This document shows, one piece after another, positions 9,053 through 17,768 of a stretch of DNA of 64,000 nt. Position numbers and translations under genes: made by a program. Position 1 is the first letter of the stretch. Every line of letters begins with the position of its first letter. The stretch comes from CAKZQX01 sp034437035 (GTDB taxonomy: Bacteria > Chloroflexota > Chloroflexia > Chloroflexales > Chloroflexaceae): NCBI GenBank assembly GCA_034437035.1, contig DAOTUI010000072.1, positions 62,001 to 126,000 of the forward strand, given 5' to 3'. The notes below the pieces were generated by a model. It did not search any database. It was not told where the DNA came from and worked only from the letters and a program-made list of their open reading frames with translations.

Positions 9053-10495
9053 TTACCGGCGCTGGAACCCCTGATCCGCCAGTACCTGCCGGCCGGCATC
9101 ACTCAAAATGTAATCCAAAAAGGTCTGGGCAGCATTTACCGCAGCAGCATCGTCCGTGCCGGCGCGGTCAAGCGGGTACATGTAGAGAGGCCGCTGCAGC
9201 GCCTCGGGATAGGCGTCCGGGTCGAAATCCGGCGCACCCGGGTCAACGCTGGTTCCGTCGGCAGTGAGGATGGGAATAACCCGCAGATCATACCCCGCGA
9301 TCAACGCCTTGCTTGACCAGTAGAGCGCGCCGGGAGTAGTTTGCGCCTGCTCCAGACATGCGGCATTGCCGCCATCTTCGCCACACGCGATAAAATCCGG
9401 ATCGGGCGGGAACGGCTCGCCGGGTACGGTTACAAATGGCTCAAAGTCGGCAATCACAATAAATACCTCATTGGTGGTGCCACTGCCGGTGCGCAGAAAC
9501 ACCTGTATCGGCTGGTCCGCGCCGCCAACTGCTTCCCAGTTTGTGATGCTGCCCAGCAGGATCTCCGCCAGTTGCGCAACAGTCACTCCCGCAACCGAGT
9601 TGCCAGGGTTGGTGACAAAAACAATAACATCCCGACCAATGATAGTCTGGTCGCCAACGCGAATATCCGCCGCGGCCAGTTGGTTGATCTGATCCTCGGT
9701 CAGCGCCTCGGACGCGGCCAGCAGATTGACACACTCACCTGCAAGCGTTGCTTCAACCGCTGCCTGTGTTCCTGTATCATCGATCTGTATGTCGATATTC
9801 TGCTCCTGGGCAAACGTTTCGCGCCAGGTTCCAGCCATCTCGGTTCCCAGGATGGTATTGCTGCCCCGCAGGCAGAGCGCGGTAGCCGGCGCAGTGGCGC
9901 TGTCGGATGCCGGCGTGGTTGTGCGCTGCTCCGTTGATGTGATGGTCGTTGCTCCGGTGATTGTGGCGCATACCTCGGGGTCGGGCACACGATCAAACCA
10001 GTCCGTGAAGATCTCGGCGTAGGTACCATCCGCGCAGACCTGGGCCAGACCACTATTCACACACGCCAGCAACTCGGAACGATCCGAGCGCACCGCGATG
10101 CCATACTCTTCATTTGTCAACGGCGTGTCAACAATTTTCAGTCCCAGATCGGGCTGCTCGTTGATATACGACCGGGCCGCCGGTGCATCGTAGATAGCTG
10201 CATCAATCGCACCTTGCGCAACTGCTTGAAACATCTCAACCGGATCAGTGTAGGACTGAATCGCAGCCACCGGCTGCTGCTCAACCCAGTCGGCCCCCGT
10301 ACTGCCGGCCAGTACACGCACCCGTTGCCCGCTCAGATCATCCGGTCCGACAATAGTGCCGGCTTCCGGGATAACAATCGTCTGCTGGGCGTTGAAGTAG
10401 GGCGCGCTAAAATCCACCAGTTCTTCCCGCTCTTCCGTGATTGTCGCCGCCGAGATAACGATATCGAAATCACCTGGATGGACGACTGCATACAT
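9053..10495 (-). CDS. Fused amino-acid-type and phosphate-type solute-binding protein, 5'-truncated (probable pseudogene)
   Basis: 480 residues remain. Residues 1-175 match the family 3 (HisJ/GltI-like) periplasmic binding fold from its middle on: GDFDIVISAATITEERE, VDFSAPYF, GIAVRSDRSEL and a C-terminal EIFTDWF. A Thr-rich linker (175-205) leads to a PstS-like domain: GSNTILGTEMAGTWRETF, LGSITNWEAVGG, RTGSGTTNE, and QTFLDYILSDAGRQVL near the end. The signal peptide and about 60-70 N-terminal residues of the first domain are missing, and a stop codon lies seven codons before the first Met. The product could not be exported in this form. An alternative is that the two domains were always joined in a two-ligand receptor that has since lost its 5' end. 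Confidence 0.72.
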   Translation of the reverse strand: MYAVVHPGDFDIVISAATITEEREELVDFSAPYFNAQQTIVIPEAGTIVGPDDLSGQRVRVLAGSTGADWVEQQPVAAIQSYTDPVEMFQAVAQGAIDAAIYDAPAARSYINEQPDLGLKIVDTPLTNEEYGIAVRSDRSELLACVNSGLAQVCADGTYAEIFTDWFDRVPDPEVCATITGATTITSTEQRTTTPASDSATAPATALCLRGSNTILGTEMAGTWRETFAQEQNIDIQIDDTGTQAAVEATLAGECVNLLAASEALTEDQINQLAAADIRVGDQTIIGRDVIVFVTNPGNSVAGVTVAQLAEILLGSITNWEAVGGADQPIQVFLRTGSGTTNEVFIVIADFEPFVTVPGEPFPPDPDFIACGEDGGNAACLEQAQTTPGALYWSSKALIAGYDLRVIPILTADGTSVDPGAPDFDPDAYPEALQRPLYMYPLDRAGTDDAAAVNAAQTFLDYILSDAGRQVLADQGFQRR

Positions 10496-10519
10496 CCCGT
10501 TATTTGAAATGAATTACAC

Positions 10520-13486
10520 TTAATACAACGCCTCGAAGATCAGGTGCGGATCTTGCTTACCTTTGAGGGGCACCGCGCCAAGGGGACGCAACTGGCGGGG
10601 TCCATTCCAGTTGGGCGGCAGGGCACTATGCAGGTTGTGGGAGACAATAATCTGCCCGGGGCGGGCAATGTTGGAGAGCCGGCTGGCCGTATTGACGACA
10701 TCACCGATCAGGGTGTAGTCCAAACGCTGCTCGGAGCCAACATTGCCCACAACCGCGCGCCCAAAGCTGATACCGATGCCCATGCCGATATCCAGGCTCA
10801 ATTCCTGACACCAGTCGGTACTCAACCGTGCCAGCGCCTGCTGCATATCAATGGCGGCCCGCAAGGCTCGCTGGGGATCATCCGGTCGGCTGATGGGTGT
10901 ACCAAACACACCGATAATGCCATCGCCCAGAAATTTGTCGATGGTTCCGTCATACTCGTAGAGCACCTCAGTCATGGCATTAAAGTAGCGATTGAGGATC
11001 TGCTCAATCAGGATATTCGGCTCAAGCCGCTCCGTCATTGAGGTAAAGCCGCGCAGGTCGGCAAAAAGCACAGCAACCTGGCGCTCGGTGGGACGGCCCC
11101 ACTCCTGGCCGGCGCTGAGTAACTGCTCGGCAACCGGCGGCGAGACATAGCGGCGAAACACGCTACGCACCCGGTCGCGTTCCTGCCGTTCCAGGGCTTT
11201 AATGGCGCTAATATCCTGGAGCACGGCAACCCGGCCAATCGGCTGGCCGTCGGTGCTGCGTACCGGGGCGACACTCACGCTATAGGTAGTTTCCTGATCG
11301 GGCAGCACCAGCTCGCTCGGCTTGCCGATGGTATCCCGATTGAGATTCACTGAGAGGAGCGGGAGTAACTCACTCAGCACCAGATCGCCATACCCGTTGA
11401 CTTCGAGTTGTCCCAGTGATTTGCCTCGGTTCTGCTTCAGATCAAAATGAAAGCGTTCCTCGGCGGCACGGTTGGCGAGCAGCAACTCATCTTCCGGGCC
11501 AATCAGCAGGATCGGGTCGGCGGCACCGCGCAGGACGGCATTCAGCGTACTGCGCTCATCCTCCACAGCGCGATAGAGGCGCGCATTGTCAATCACCTGG
11601 ATGATGAGGCTGGCGATCGTCGTTGCCAGTTCCAGATCGGCATTCCCAATACGATCTTCCCAGCCGGTTGCATCAATGCCGATCAAGCCCATAACATGGG
11701 TACCAGTCAGGAGCGGCACAACAATCAGCGCTTTAACATCGCGTTCCCGGAAAAAGCGATGCAGTGCCTGTAATGCCGGCCTGGTCTGCACATCGGTGAC
11801 AATACGCGGCGCGCGCAGATCATGCAGACGAGCCTGCACATCCGACCGAGCAAAATGGTGGCGGATAAACAGTTCACCTTCCACCGTTGCCCCGCCATGC
11901 AGCGCTACCAGAATATGCTCTGCACCTTCTCCATTATCCAGCAGCACCAAACCGGCCTGCTCAACGCCAAACGCCCGGGCCACCGACTCAGCCGCCAGAT
12001 GCAGATTCTGAATAGCATCAAGCTGTTCGGTAATCGCAACCGAGAGTTTGTTGACCTGATTAAGCTGGCGAATGCGCCACTGTTCATTCTCCAGCAGGCG
12101 CGCATTCCCCAGGGCAATTCCCAACTGGCTGACGATCGCGCTCAGGACGGCTTCTTCATTCGGGCCAAAGGCTGCCGGTATGGGACTCTGCACATTCAGT
12201 GTACCCAGCACCTCGCTACGCAGAACAATCGGCAGCACAATCTCCGACCGGATCGTGGCATCATCGGGCAGCAGGCTGATAAACCGCTCGTCCAGGCGTA
12301 CATCATCCACGCGGGTAATTTGTTGATGCCGGATCGCCCAACCCGTGATGCCCTGTGACATGGGGAAGCGCAACAACGACGGTAGTTCACTGCGCATCAT
12401 TCCGGCACTGGAATGCAGCACCAGATCCCCGCCCTCGCACATCAACACATGCACCTGGGGATAGCCAAACTGCTGATGGACCATATAGGCCACAAGGCGC
12501 AGGAGTTGCTCCGGTTGCATCAGTTCGGACATTAGCGCGCTAATCTCATTGATCCGCCGCAGTTCATCCGCACGCCGCTCCAGCAACTCCTTCTGACGCT
12601 GCGTCAGGCTAAAAAGCTGCGCGCTCTCGAGAGCGACCGCGCTCTGTGCGGCAACCGAACTGAGCAGTTCGATATGCTGCTCGCTAAAATACCCCGGTGT
12701 GTGATGTACCAGGGTAATCACGGCCAGCACGCGCCCCTCACGCACCACCGGCATTGCCGCCACGCTACGCACATTAAAGTGATAGCCGGCATTCCCGATC
12801 CAGCGGGGATCATCGCGCGTGTCGTCAACGATCAGTGACACCCGTTTCTGGAGCACCCAACCGGCCACACCCTGACGCAAAATATCGCTGAGCAGGGGCG
12901 TTGCCGGGTTACGACTGCTGGAATAGCAGACCGTCTGTTCATCTTCGTCGAGCAGAATAATGCTGGCACGCACAGCACCGACGGCATCGGCCAGATGATC
13001 GAGGAAGCGGGTGAGCAGGGTATCCAGTTCAATCGAAGCGCCAAGTTCGCGCGTCAGGTGCAGGAGCAGTTCCGTCTTGCGTTGCTCATTCTGCAGGCCC
13101 CGTTGCGCTCGCTGGAGCCGCAACATCGCGCGCACACGCGCCAGTAGTTCATCAACGGCCAGCGGTTTGACCAGAAAATCATCCGCACCCGCATCCAGGC
13201 TCATCACACTGGCTTCGAGATCAGTGCGCTCGGTAATAATAATGATCGGGATAAACGGCTTGGATGTATCAGCCTTAAGCCGGCGGGTCAGTTCCAGGCC
13301 ATTTTTATCCGGCAAAAGCAGATTAAACAGGACAAGATCCGGTGTAATCAGGTGCAGATAGGCAAGGGCTTCTTCACCGCCGGCAGCCAGGGAAACTCGA
13401 TAGCCGGCCCCACCAAAGGTTTCCTGTAGGAGGGAACGTGTATCCGCATCTTGATCAACAACCAGAATGTGAGATGGTTCTATCAT
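10520..13486 (-). CDS. Adenylate cyclase with pseudo-receiver, GAF and PAS domains
   Basis: 988 residues from the Met that begins a receiver fold (MIEPSHILVVD); a frame extension to 13558 has no domain support. Order: receiver (1-125), coiled linker, three GAF-like domains (about 140-640), PAS (about 655-775), and a class III cyclase catalytic domain (about 800-988). The cyclase has both metal-binding Asp residues (FADLRGFT and FLGDGIIG), the adenine-selecting Lys in DKFLGDG and the DVVNTASR motif, so it should make cAMP from ATP. The receiver is degenerate: the phospho-acceptor position reads FNLLLPD with Asn55 in place of Asp, and the acidic pair is D11-Q12, while the conserved Lys (LVKP) is kept. 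Activity is therefore probably set by the GAF/PAS sensors rather than phosphorylation. No transmembrane segment is visible. Confidence 0.93.
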   Translation of the reverse strand: MIEPSHILVVDQDADTRSLLQETFGGAGYRVSLAAGGEEALAYLHLITPDLVLFNLLLPDKNGLELTRRLKADTSKPFIPIIIITERTDLEASVMSLDAGADDFLVKPLAVDELLARVRAMLRLQRAQRGLQNEQRKTELLLHLTRELGASIELDTLLTRFLDHLADAVGAVRASIILLDEDEQTVCYSSSRNPATPLLSDILRQGVAGWVLQKRVSLIVDDTRDDPRWIGNAGYHFNVRSVAAMPVVREGRVLAVITLVHHTPGYFSEQHIELLSSVAAQSAVALESAQLFSLTQRQKELLERRADELRRINEISALMSELMQPEQLLRLVAYMVHQQFGYPQVHVLMCEGGDLVLHSSAGMMRSELPSLLRFPMSQGITGWAIRHQQITRVDDVRLDERFISLLPDDATIRSEIVLPIVLRSEVLGTLNVQSPIPAAFGPNEEAVLSAIVSQLGIALGNARLLENEQWRIRQLNQVNKLSVAITEQLDAIQNLHLAAESVARAFGVEQAGLVLLDNGEGAEHILVALHGGATVEGELFIRHHFARSDVQARLHDLRAPRIVTDVQTRPALQALHRFFRERDVKALIVVPLLTGTHVMGLIGIDATGWEDRIGNADLELATTIASLIIQVIDNARLYRAVEDERSTLNAVLRGAADPILLIGPEDELLLANRAAEERFHFDLKQNRGKSLGQLEVNGYGDLVLSELLPLLSVNLNRDTIGKPSELVLPDQETTYSVSVAPVRSTDGQPIGRVAVLQDISAIKALERQERDRVRSVFRRYVSPPVAEQLLSAGQEWGRPTERQVAVLFADLRGFTSMTERLEPNILIEQILNRYFNAMTEVLYEYDGTIDKFLGDGIIGVFGTPISRPDDPQRALRAAIDMQQALARLSTDWCQELSLDIGMGIGISFGRAVVGNVGSEQRLDYTLIGDVVNTASRLSNIARPGQIIVSHNLHSALPPNWNGPRQLRPLGAVPLKGKQDPHLIFEALY

Positions 13487-13838
13487 ACAACCAACCAGGT
13501 TTTCACAAATATCTGTCGCGTGAGTATCGGGCAGTAAGGCATGGTCATCGCAATGCATCGATCTGAATACCCGGCTATGTTCTCCTCTAATGTACCATCA
13601 CGGAACCATAGCATACTCTATCCATGATCCGGTACGAAAGCGCGACTAGTGATGCATCAGCAAGAAACGGAGACATGTTCCGCCAGAATAGTATAGCATA
13701 TCTCTGAAACGACCTGTGAAACCGTGAACCGGAGTCGCTCAAAAGCGGAAGCACCACATGCTGCTGCCGGCAGGTAGGGCTGTGGTATCATGCTGGTACG
13801 CTATCATTACTTAAACAAAACAGAGTTGAGAGAAATCC
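13487..13838. other. Intergenic region between divergent cyclase and protease genes
   Basis: About 350 bp that must hold the promoters of both divergent genes. I see no convincing operator, repeat or small gene. A weak AT-rich stretch near 13680-13700 could be part of a promoter. Confidence 0.4.
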
Positions 13839-14933
13839 ATGCAGAGTGAGTCATATGAGGCCCAGTCTTTAAGCCGTATCGCCGCTGAAGTGATGGATGT
13901 CGAGGTAATCCGGCCGGCCACTTCCGGCCCCAGCGGTGGAATATCCATCCAGGGCCAGTTGCGTATGGAACCGGACGCAGCATACGCGCACCTGGCCCCC
14001 CAGTTTCATATTCTGGGATACACTCCCATGCTCCGGCAGGAACGCAATGGTGTGGCGCTGCTGGCGTTCCCCGGCACAATCACGGTCAGCGAGTCGCGGT
14101 TGTGGCTGGCGCTGCTGCTGTTCGCGCTGACGGTGGTCTCAACGGTTTTTGTGGGTGGCTGGAGTGAAAGTGATGCTGGGGTTGTACGCTACAGTCTGGG
14201 GTTGGGCCTGGCATACAGCGCGGCGCTGCTCTCGATCTTGCTGGCCCACGAGATGGGGCATTTCCTGGTAGCACGGCGACTGGGAGTGGGGGTCAGCTAT
14301 CCCTTTTTTATTCCCATGCCGCTGCTCTTTCTGGGAACGATGGGGGCCTTTATCGCCATGAAACAGCCACCACCCGACCGGCGCGCACTGCTCTCAATCG
14401 GCATTGCCGGGCCGCTGGCCGGTCTGCTCGTTGCCGTCCCGGTACTCTTTCTGGGGTTGCATCTCTCGGAAGTAAAGCCCCTGGTGCTTGAACCCAACAC
14501 CATTCTTGAGGGTAATTCGTTGCTCTACTCGGCGATGAAAATTATGGTGTTCGGGCGTTTTCTCCCCAGTGGCGGGGAAGATGTGCTGCTGCATCCGGTC
14601 GCCCTGGCAGGCTGGGCCGGATTGCTCGTTACCGGGCTTAATCTGCTCCCCGCCGGGCAGTTGGATGGCGGGCATATTCTCTTTGCGTTGTTTGGTCCCC
14701 AGGTGGCCCGGATTGTCACCTGGATTATTGCCGCCGGTCTGCTGGCAATGGGCTTCCTCTGGCCGGGTTGGTTCATCTGGGCAATCCTGATTACGCTGCT
14801 TGGACAACAGCGCGCTCCGTTGCTCAACGAGGTGACGCCGCTGGATCGCCGCATGCAACTGCTGGCTATTCTTGGGTTGATCGTCTTCATGCTGGTTTTC
14901 GTACCCCGACCGATTACGCTCATCGGTGGCTGA
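13839..14933 (+). CDS. Site-2 protease family (M50) membrane metalloprotease
   Basis: 364 residues. The zinc motif HEMGH (His137, Glu138, His141) lies in a hydrophobic segment, and the third ligand region is NLLPAGQLDGGH (Asp276), matching the LDGG form of the NPDG motif. At least six hydrophobic segments are visible, beginning at about residue 86, after an 80-residue cytoplasmic N-terminus. The family cleaves substrates within the membrane, commonly membrane-tethered regulators. The length and the FFIPMPLLFLGTMGAFI segment resemble the Chloroflexota/cyanobacterial group with an N-terminal extension. The substrate cannot be deduced. It precedes the Sir2-like gene by about 100 bp on the same strand. 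Confidence 0.9.
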   Translation: MQSESYEAQSLSRIAAEVMDVEVIRPATSGPSGGISIQGQLRMEPDAAYAHLAPQFHILGYTPMLRQERNGVALLAFPGTITVSESRLWLALLLFALTVVSTVFVGGWSESDAGVVRYSLGLGLAYSAALLSILLAHEMGHFLVARRLGVGVSYPFFIPMPLLFLGTMGAFIAMKQPPPDRRALLSIGIAGPLAGLLVAVPVLFLGLHLSEVKPLVLEPNTILEGNSLLYSAMKIMVFGRFLPSGGEDVLLHPVALAGWAGLLVTGLNLLPAGQLDGGHILFALFGPQVARIVTWIIAAGLLAMGFLWPGWFIWAILITLLGQQRAPLLNEVTPLDRRMQLLAILGLIVFMLVFVPRPITLIGG

Positions 14934-15038
14934 TCTATGCCGGTGGGGATGCCGGCAAACGTCGGCTAACGACTACCAGTGGTATAATTGGCCCGGCAGG
15001 TACCAGGCGATTTGAAGTAAACAGGACATGGGCAACCT

Positions 15039-15884
15039 ATGGAAGTGACAGAGAGTATTGCACAGGCAGCCGCGGCCATCGCCAATGCCGATGCGCTGCT
15101 GATTACGGCGGGCGCAGGAGTTGGGATCGACTCCGGGTTGCCGGATTTTCGGGGCAACCAGGGCTTCTGGCAGGCCTATCCGCCAATTGCCCGGCTAGGT
15201 TTGTCGTTTACCGATATGGCAAATCCCAGTTGGTTTGAACAGAAACCCCGGCTGGCCTGGGCGTTCTACGGGCATCGGTTGAACCTCTATCGCCGCACCA
15301 CGCCCCACGCGGGCTTTACCCAACTGCTCGAGCTGGCCCGGTCAAAACGTGGTGGGTATTTTGTCTTTACCTCAAATGTTGATGGGCAGTTCCAGAAAGC
15401 CGGATTTGATGTCGAGCAAATCGAGGAGTGCCATGGCTCGATCCACCATTTTCAGTGTTGCCGTCCCTGTAATAACACCATCTGGGATGCCCATCATATC
15501 AAAGTCGATGTCGATGAAGAGACCTTCGAGGCACGCGACCCGCTGCCCCGTTGTATCCGCTGCAACACGGTTGCCCGCCCGAATATCCTGATGTTTGGCG
15601 ACTGGGCCTGGATTGCCGACCGTACCGATCAGCAGAGTCGCCGACTGCGTGACTGGCTCAAACAACTGAGCCGCGAACGGCTGCATCTTGCGGTTGTCGA
15701 AGTGGGCGCAGGTCAGGCGGTTCCCACGGTACGCATGAAATCCGAGGCCGTTGCGGATATGCATAATGCGAAGCTGATCCGCATCAATCCACGCGACTAT
15801 AGTGTGCCACGCGGGCAGATTGCGCTCCCTATGGGTGGTGCCGAGGGTGTGGGGCAGGTGTATTCACAGATCTATGGCAAGTGA
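15039..15884 (+). CDS. Sir2-family NAD-dependent protein deacylase
   Basis: 281 residues. The NAD-binding signature is GAGVGIDSGLPDFRG (residues 26-39). The second motif reads TSNVDGQFQKAG (111-122), a variant of the canonical TQNID, and the catalytic His is in ECHGS (His132). A zinc-ribbon is supported by Cys141, Cys144, Cys172 and Cys175. Family members remove acyl groups from lysines using NAD, releasing nicotinamide. The TSNVDG variant defines a bacterial subgroup whose substrates are poorly known; the fold call is safe but deacetylation versus another NAD-dependent activity is not settled. Confidence 0.88.
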   Translation: MEVTESIAQAAAAIANADALLITAGAGVGIDSGLPDFRGNQGFWQAYPPIARLGLSFTDMANPSWFEQKPRLAWAFYGHRLNLYRRTTPHAGFTQLLELARSKRGGYFVFTSNVDGQFQKAGFDVEQIEECHGSIHHFQCCRPCNNTIWDAHHIKVDVDEETFEARDPLPRCIRCNTVARPNILMFGDWAWIADRTDQQSRRLRDWLKQLSRERLHLAVVEVGAGQAVPTVRMKSEAVADMHNAKLIRINPRDYSVPRGQIALPMGGAEGVGQVYSQIYGK

Positions 15885-16128
15885 TTACTAAAACCTTCAT
15901 CTCCTGGCCCATATATCGCTGTCCCGCTGAGCCACGCTTCCCGTAAGGCCGGGTTCAACCCAGGAACGGTGACGCGACTCAACCAGCGTTGGCATGTGAT
16001 GCTGCGCACCGCCGTTTCTGCCGGCATCTGTGGACAGGCCGCGCACTGATGATACAATAGGGTCTGCCCGCCGAACAAAAGTCACGATAGAATAGCGCTT
16101 GCAGAAATATCACTGTATGGTCAATGCT

Positions 16129-17286
16129 ATGAACTTCGTCTTCCTGTCACCCGACTTTCCGCCCAACTACTATCTCTTCTGCGCCCACCTGCACACCATG
16201 GGCGCACATGTCCTGGGAATATCCGACCAGCCGCGCACCAGCCTGCATCCGAATCTGGTAGCCGTTCTGACTGAGTATCACCGCGTCTCCGACCTGCACA
16301 ACTATGATGAAGTGTTGCGCGCCCTCGGTTACTTTACCTATCACTACGGCAAAATTGATCGGGTCGACTCGCTCAACGAGCACTGGCTGGGGATCGAAGC
16401 CCGGCTACGCACTGACTTCAACATTGACGGCTACAAATTGGCCGATCTGCCCCGGATCAAACGCAAGTCGGAGATGAAACGTTTGTTTGTTGCCGCCGGT
16501 CTGGATGTCGCGCGCGGGGAATTAGTACAATCTGCCGAGCAGGCCTACACCTTCGTCGAGGAGGTAGGCTATCCGGTCGTCGCCAAGCCGGATATCGGCG
16601 TCGGTGCCGCCCGCACCTACAAAATCACCAATCGTCAGGAGTTGGAAACATTTCTGCGTGAACGGGATACCGAGTATCTCCTGGAAGAGTTTATCGAAGG
16701 CGTGATCCAGACCTTCGATGGCCTGACCGACCAGCAGGGCATTCCGGTGTTCTACACTTCAATGCAGTACAGCCACGGGGTAATGGAGGTGGTCAACGCC
16801 GACGGCGATGTCTACTACTTTACCCAGCGGCGGGTTCCGCAGGATCTGGAGCGGGCCGGACGTACGCTGGTGCAAAGGTTTGCCGTGCGCGAACGCTTCT
16901 TTCATTTTGAGTTCTTCCGCACCCCGGCGGGCCGGCTGGTGGTGCTGGAAATAAATGTACGTCCACCGGGTGGCCTGAGCATCGACATGTTTAACTATGC
17001 GAATAATATTGATCTCTACTACCAGTGGGCCGGCGTGATTACGCAGAATCGCTTTTCGGCCCGGTTTTCCTGGCCGTACCATATCTGTTATGCCGGACGC
17101 AAGCATAACAAGCCTTATCTGCATACCCATGACCAGATTATGCATACTTACGGCGCTCTGGTTATCCATCATCAGCCAATGAGCCGCATATTTCGGGATG
17201 CGATGGGCGACTATGGCTACCTGGTGCGTTCATCCGATTGTGATGAGGCAATCGCAATTGCGCAGTTTATTCAGGCTAAAGTCTAA
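16129..17286 (+). CDS. ATP-grasp domain carboxylate-amine ligase-like protein
   Basis: 385 residues from ATG 16129 (MNFVFLSPDFPP), preferred over upstream in-frame ATG 16117 and TTG 16099 because homologous proteins typically start at this strand-loop; none has a clear ribosome-binding site. The pre-ATP-grasp domain covers about 1-100. ATP-grasp features follow: GYPVVAKPDIGVGAARTYKI, YLLEEFIEG, and the metal-binding EINVRPPGG. These enzymes couple a carboxylate to a nucleophile through an acyl-phosphate. The substrate is unknown, and no partner biosynthetic genes are nearby. It is followed after 18 bp by the DUF1499 gene. Confidence 0.82.
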   Translation: MNFVFLSPDFPPNYYLFCAHLHTMGAHVLGISDQPRTSLHPNLVAVLTEYHRVSDLHNYDEVLRALGYFTYHYGKIDRVDSLNEHWLGIEARLRTDFNIDGYKLADLPRIKRKSEMKRLFVAAGLDVARGELVQSAEQAYTFVEEVGYPVVAKPDIGVGAARTYKITNRQELETFLRERDTEYLLEEFIEGVIQTFDGLTDQQGIPVFYTSMQYSHGVMEVVNADGDVYYFTQRRVPQDLERAGRTLVQRFAVRERFFHFEFFRTPAGRLVVLEINVRPPGGLSIDMFNYANNIDLYYQWAGVITQNRFSARFSWPYHICYAGRKHNKPYLHTHDQIMHTYGALVIHHQPMSRIFRDAMGDYGYLVRSSDCDEAIAIAQFIQAKV

Positions 17287-17304
17287 AAAGGCAAACCATA
17301 CCGT

Positions 17305-17766
17305 ATGCTCAAGTTTATTCTTATCACCATCACCGCCCTGGTTATCCTCGGCTTTGCCGGTATCTTCATCTGGGCACGTACCGCATCCCGTCCCGAGAAT
17401 CTGGGCGTAACTAATGGGCAACTCGCGCCCTGCCCCGATACACCCAACTGCGTCACCACACAACAGGGCAATCCCGACCAGCAGATGGAACCACTACGCT
17501 ATACGACCTCCCAGGAGGAAGCACAGGCACGCCTGCTCCAGATTGTCGAGACGATGCCACGCTCACGGATCATTACCAACCAGCCGGGCTACATTGCCGT
17601 GGAGTATCGCTCCCCAACCTTCGGCTTCCCGGATGATACGGAGTTTCTGTTTGATGCGGAGAACAATGTAATTCATTTTCGCTCGGCTGCGCGGCTGGGG
17701 CGCTCGGATCTGGGGGTCAACCGGGAACGCATGGAGGAGATCCGGCAGAAGTTTCACGCATCATAA
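17305..17766 (+). CDS. DUF1499-family membrane-anchored protein
   Basis: 153 residues. One N-terminal hydrophobic segment (about 3-24) acts as a signal anchor, followed by the DUF1499 pattern: LAPCPDTPNCVTTQ (Cys pair), a long amphipathic helix, YIAVEYRSPTFGFPDDTEF, and FRSAARLGRSDLGVNRERMEEIR at the C-terminus, quoted here in part only. The family has no established function. Only 18 bp separate it from the ATP-grasp gene, so the two are probably co-transcribed. It converges on the CCA-adding enzyme gene with 2 bp between the stops and no visible terminator. Confidence 0.85.
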   Translation: MLKFILITITALVILGFAGIFIWARTASRPENLGVTNGQLAPCPDTPNCVTTQQGNPDQQMEPLRYTTSQEEAQARLLQIVETMPRSRIITNQPGYIAVEYRSPTFGFPDDTEFLFDAENNVIHFRSAARLGRSDLGVNRERMEEIRQKFHAS

Positions 17767-17768
17767 TA

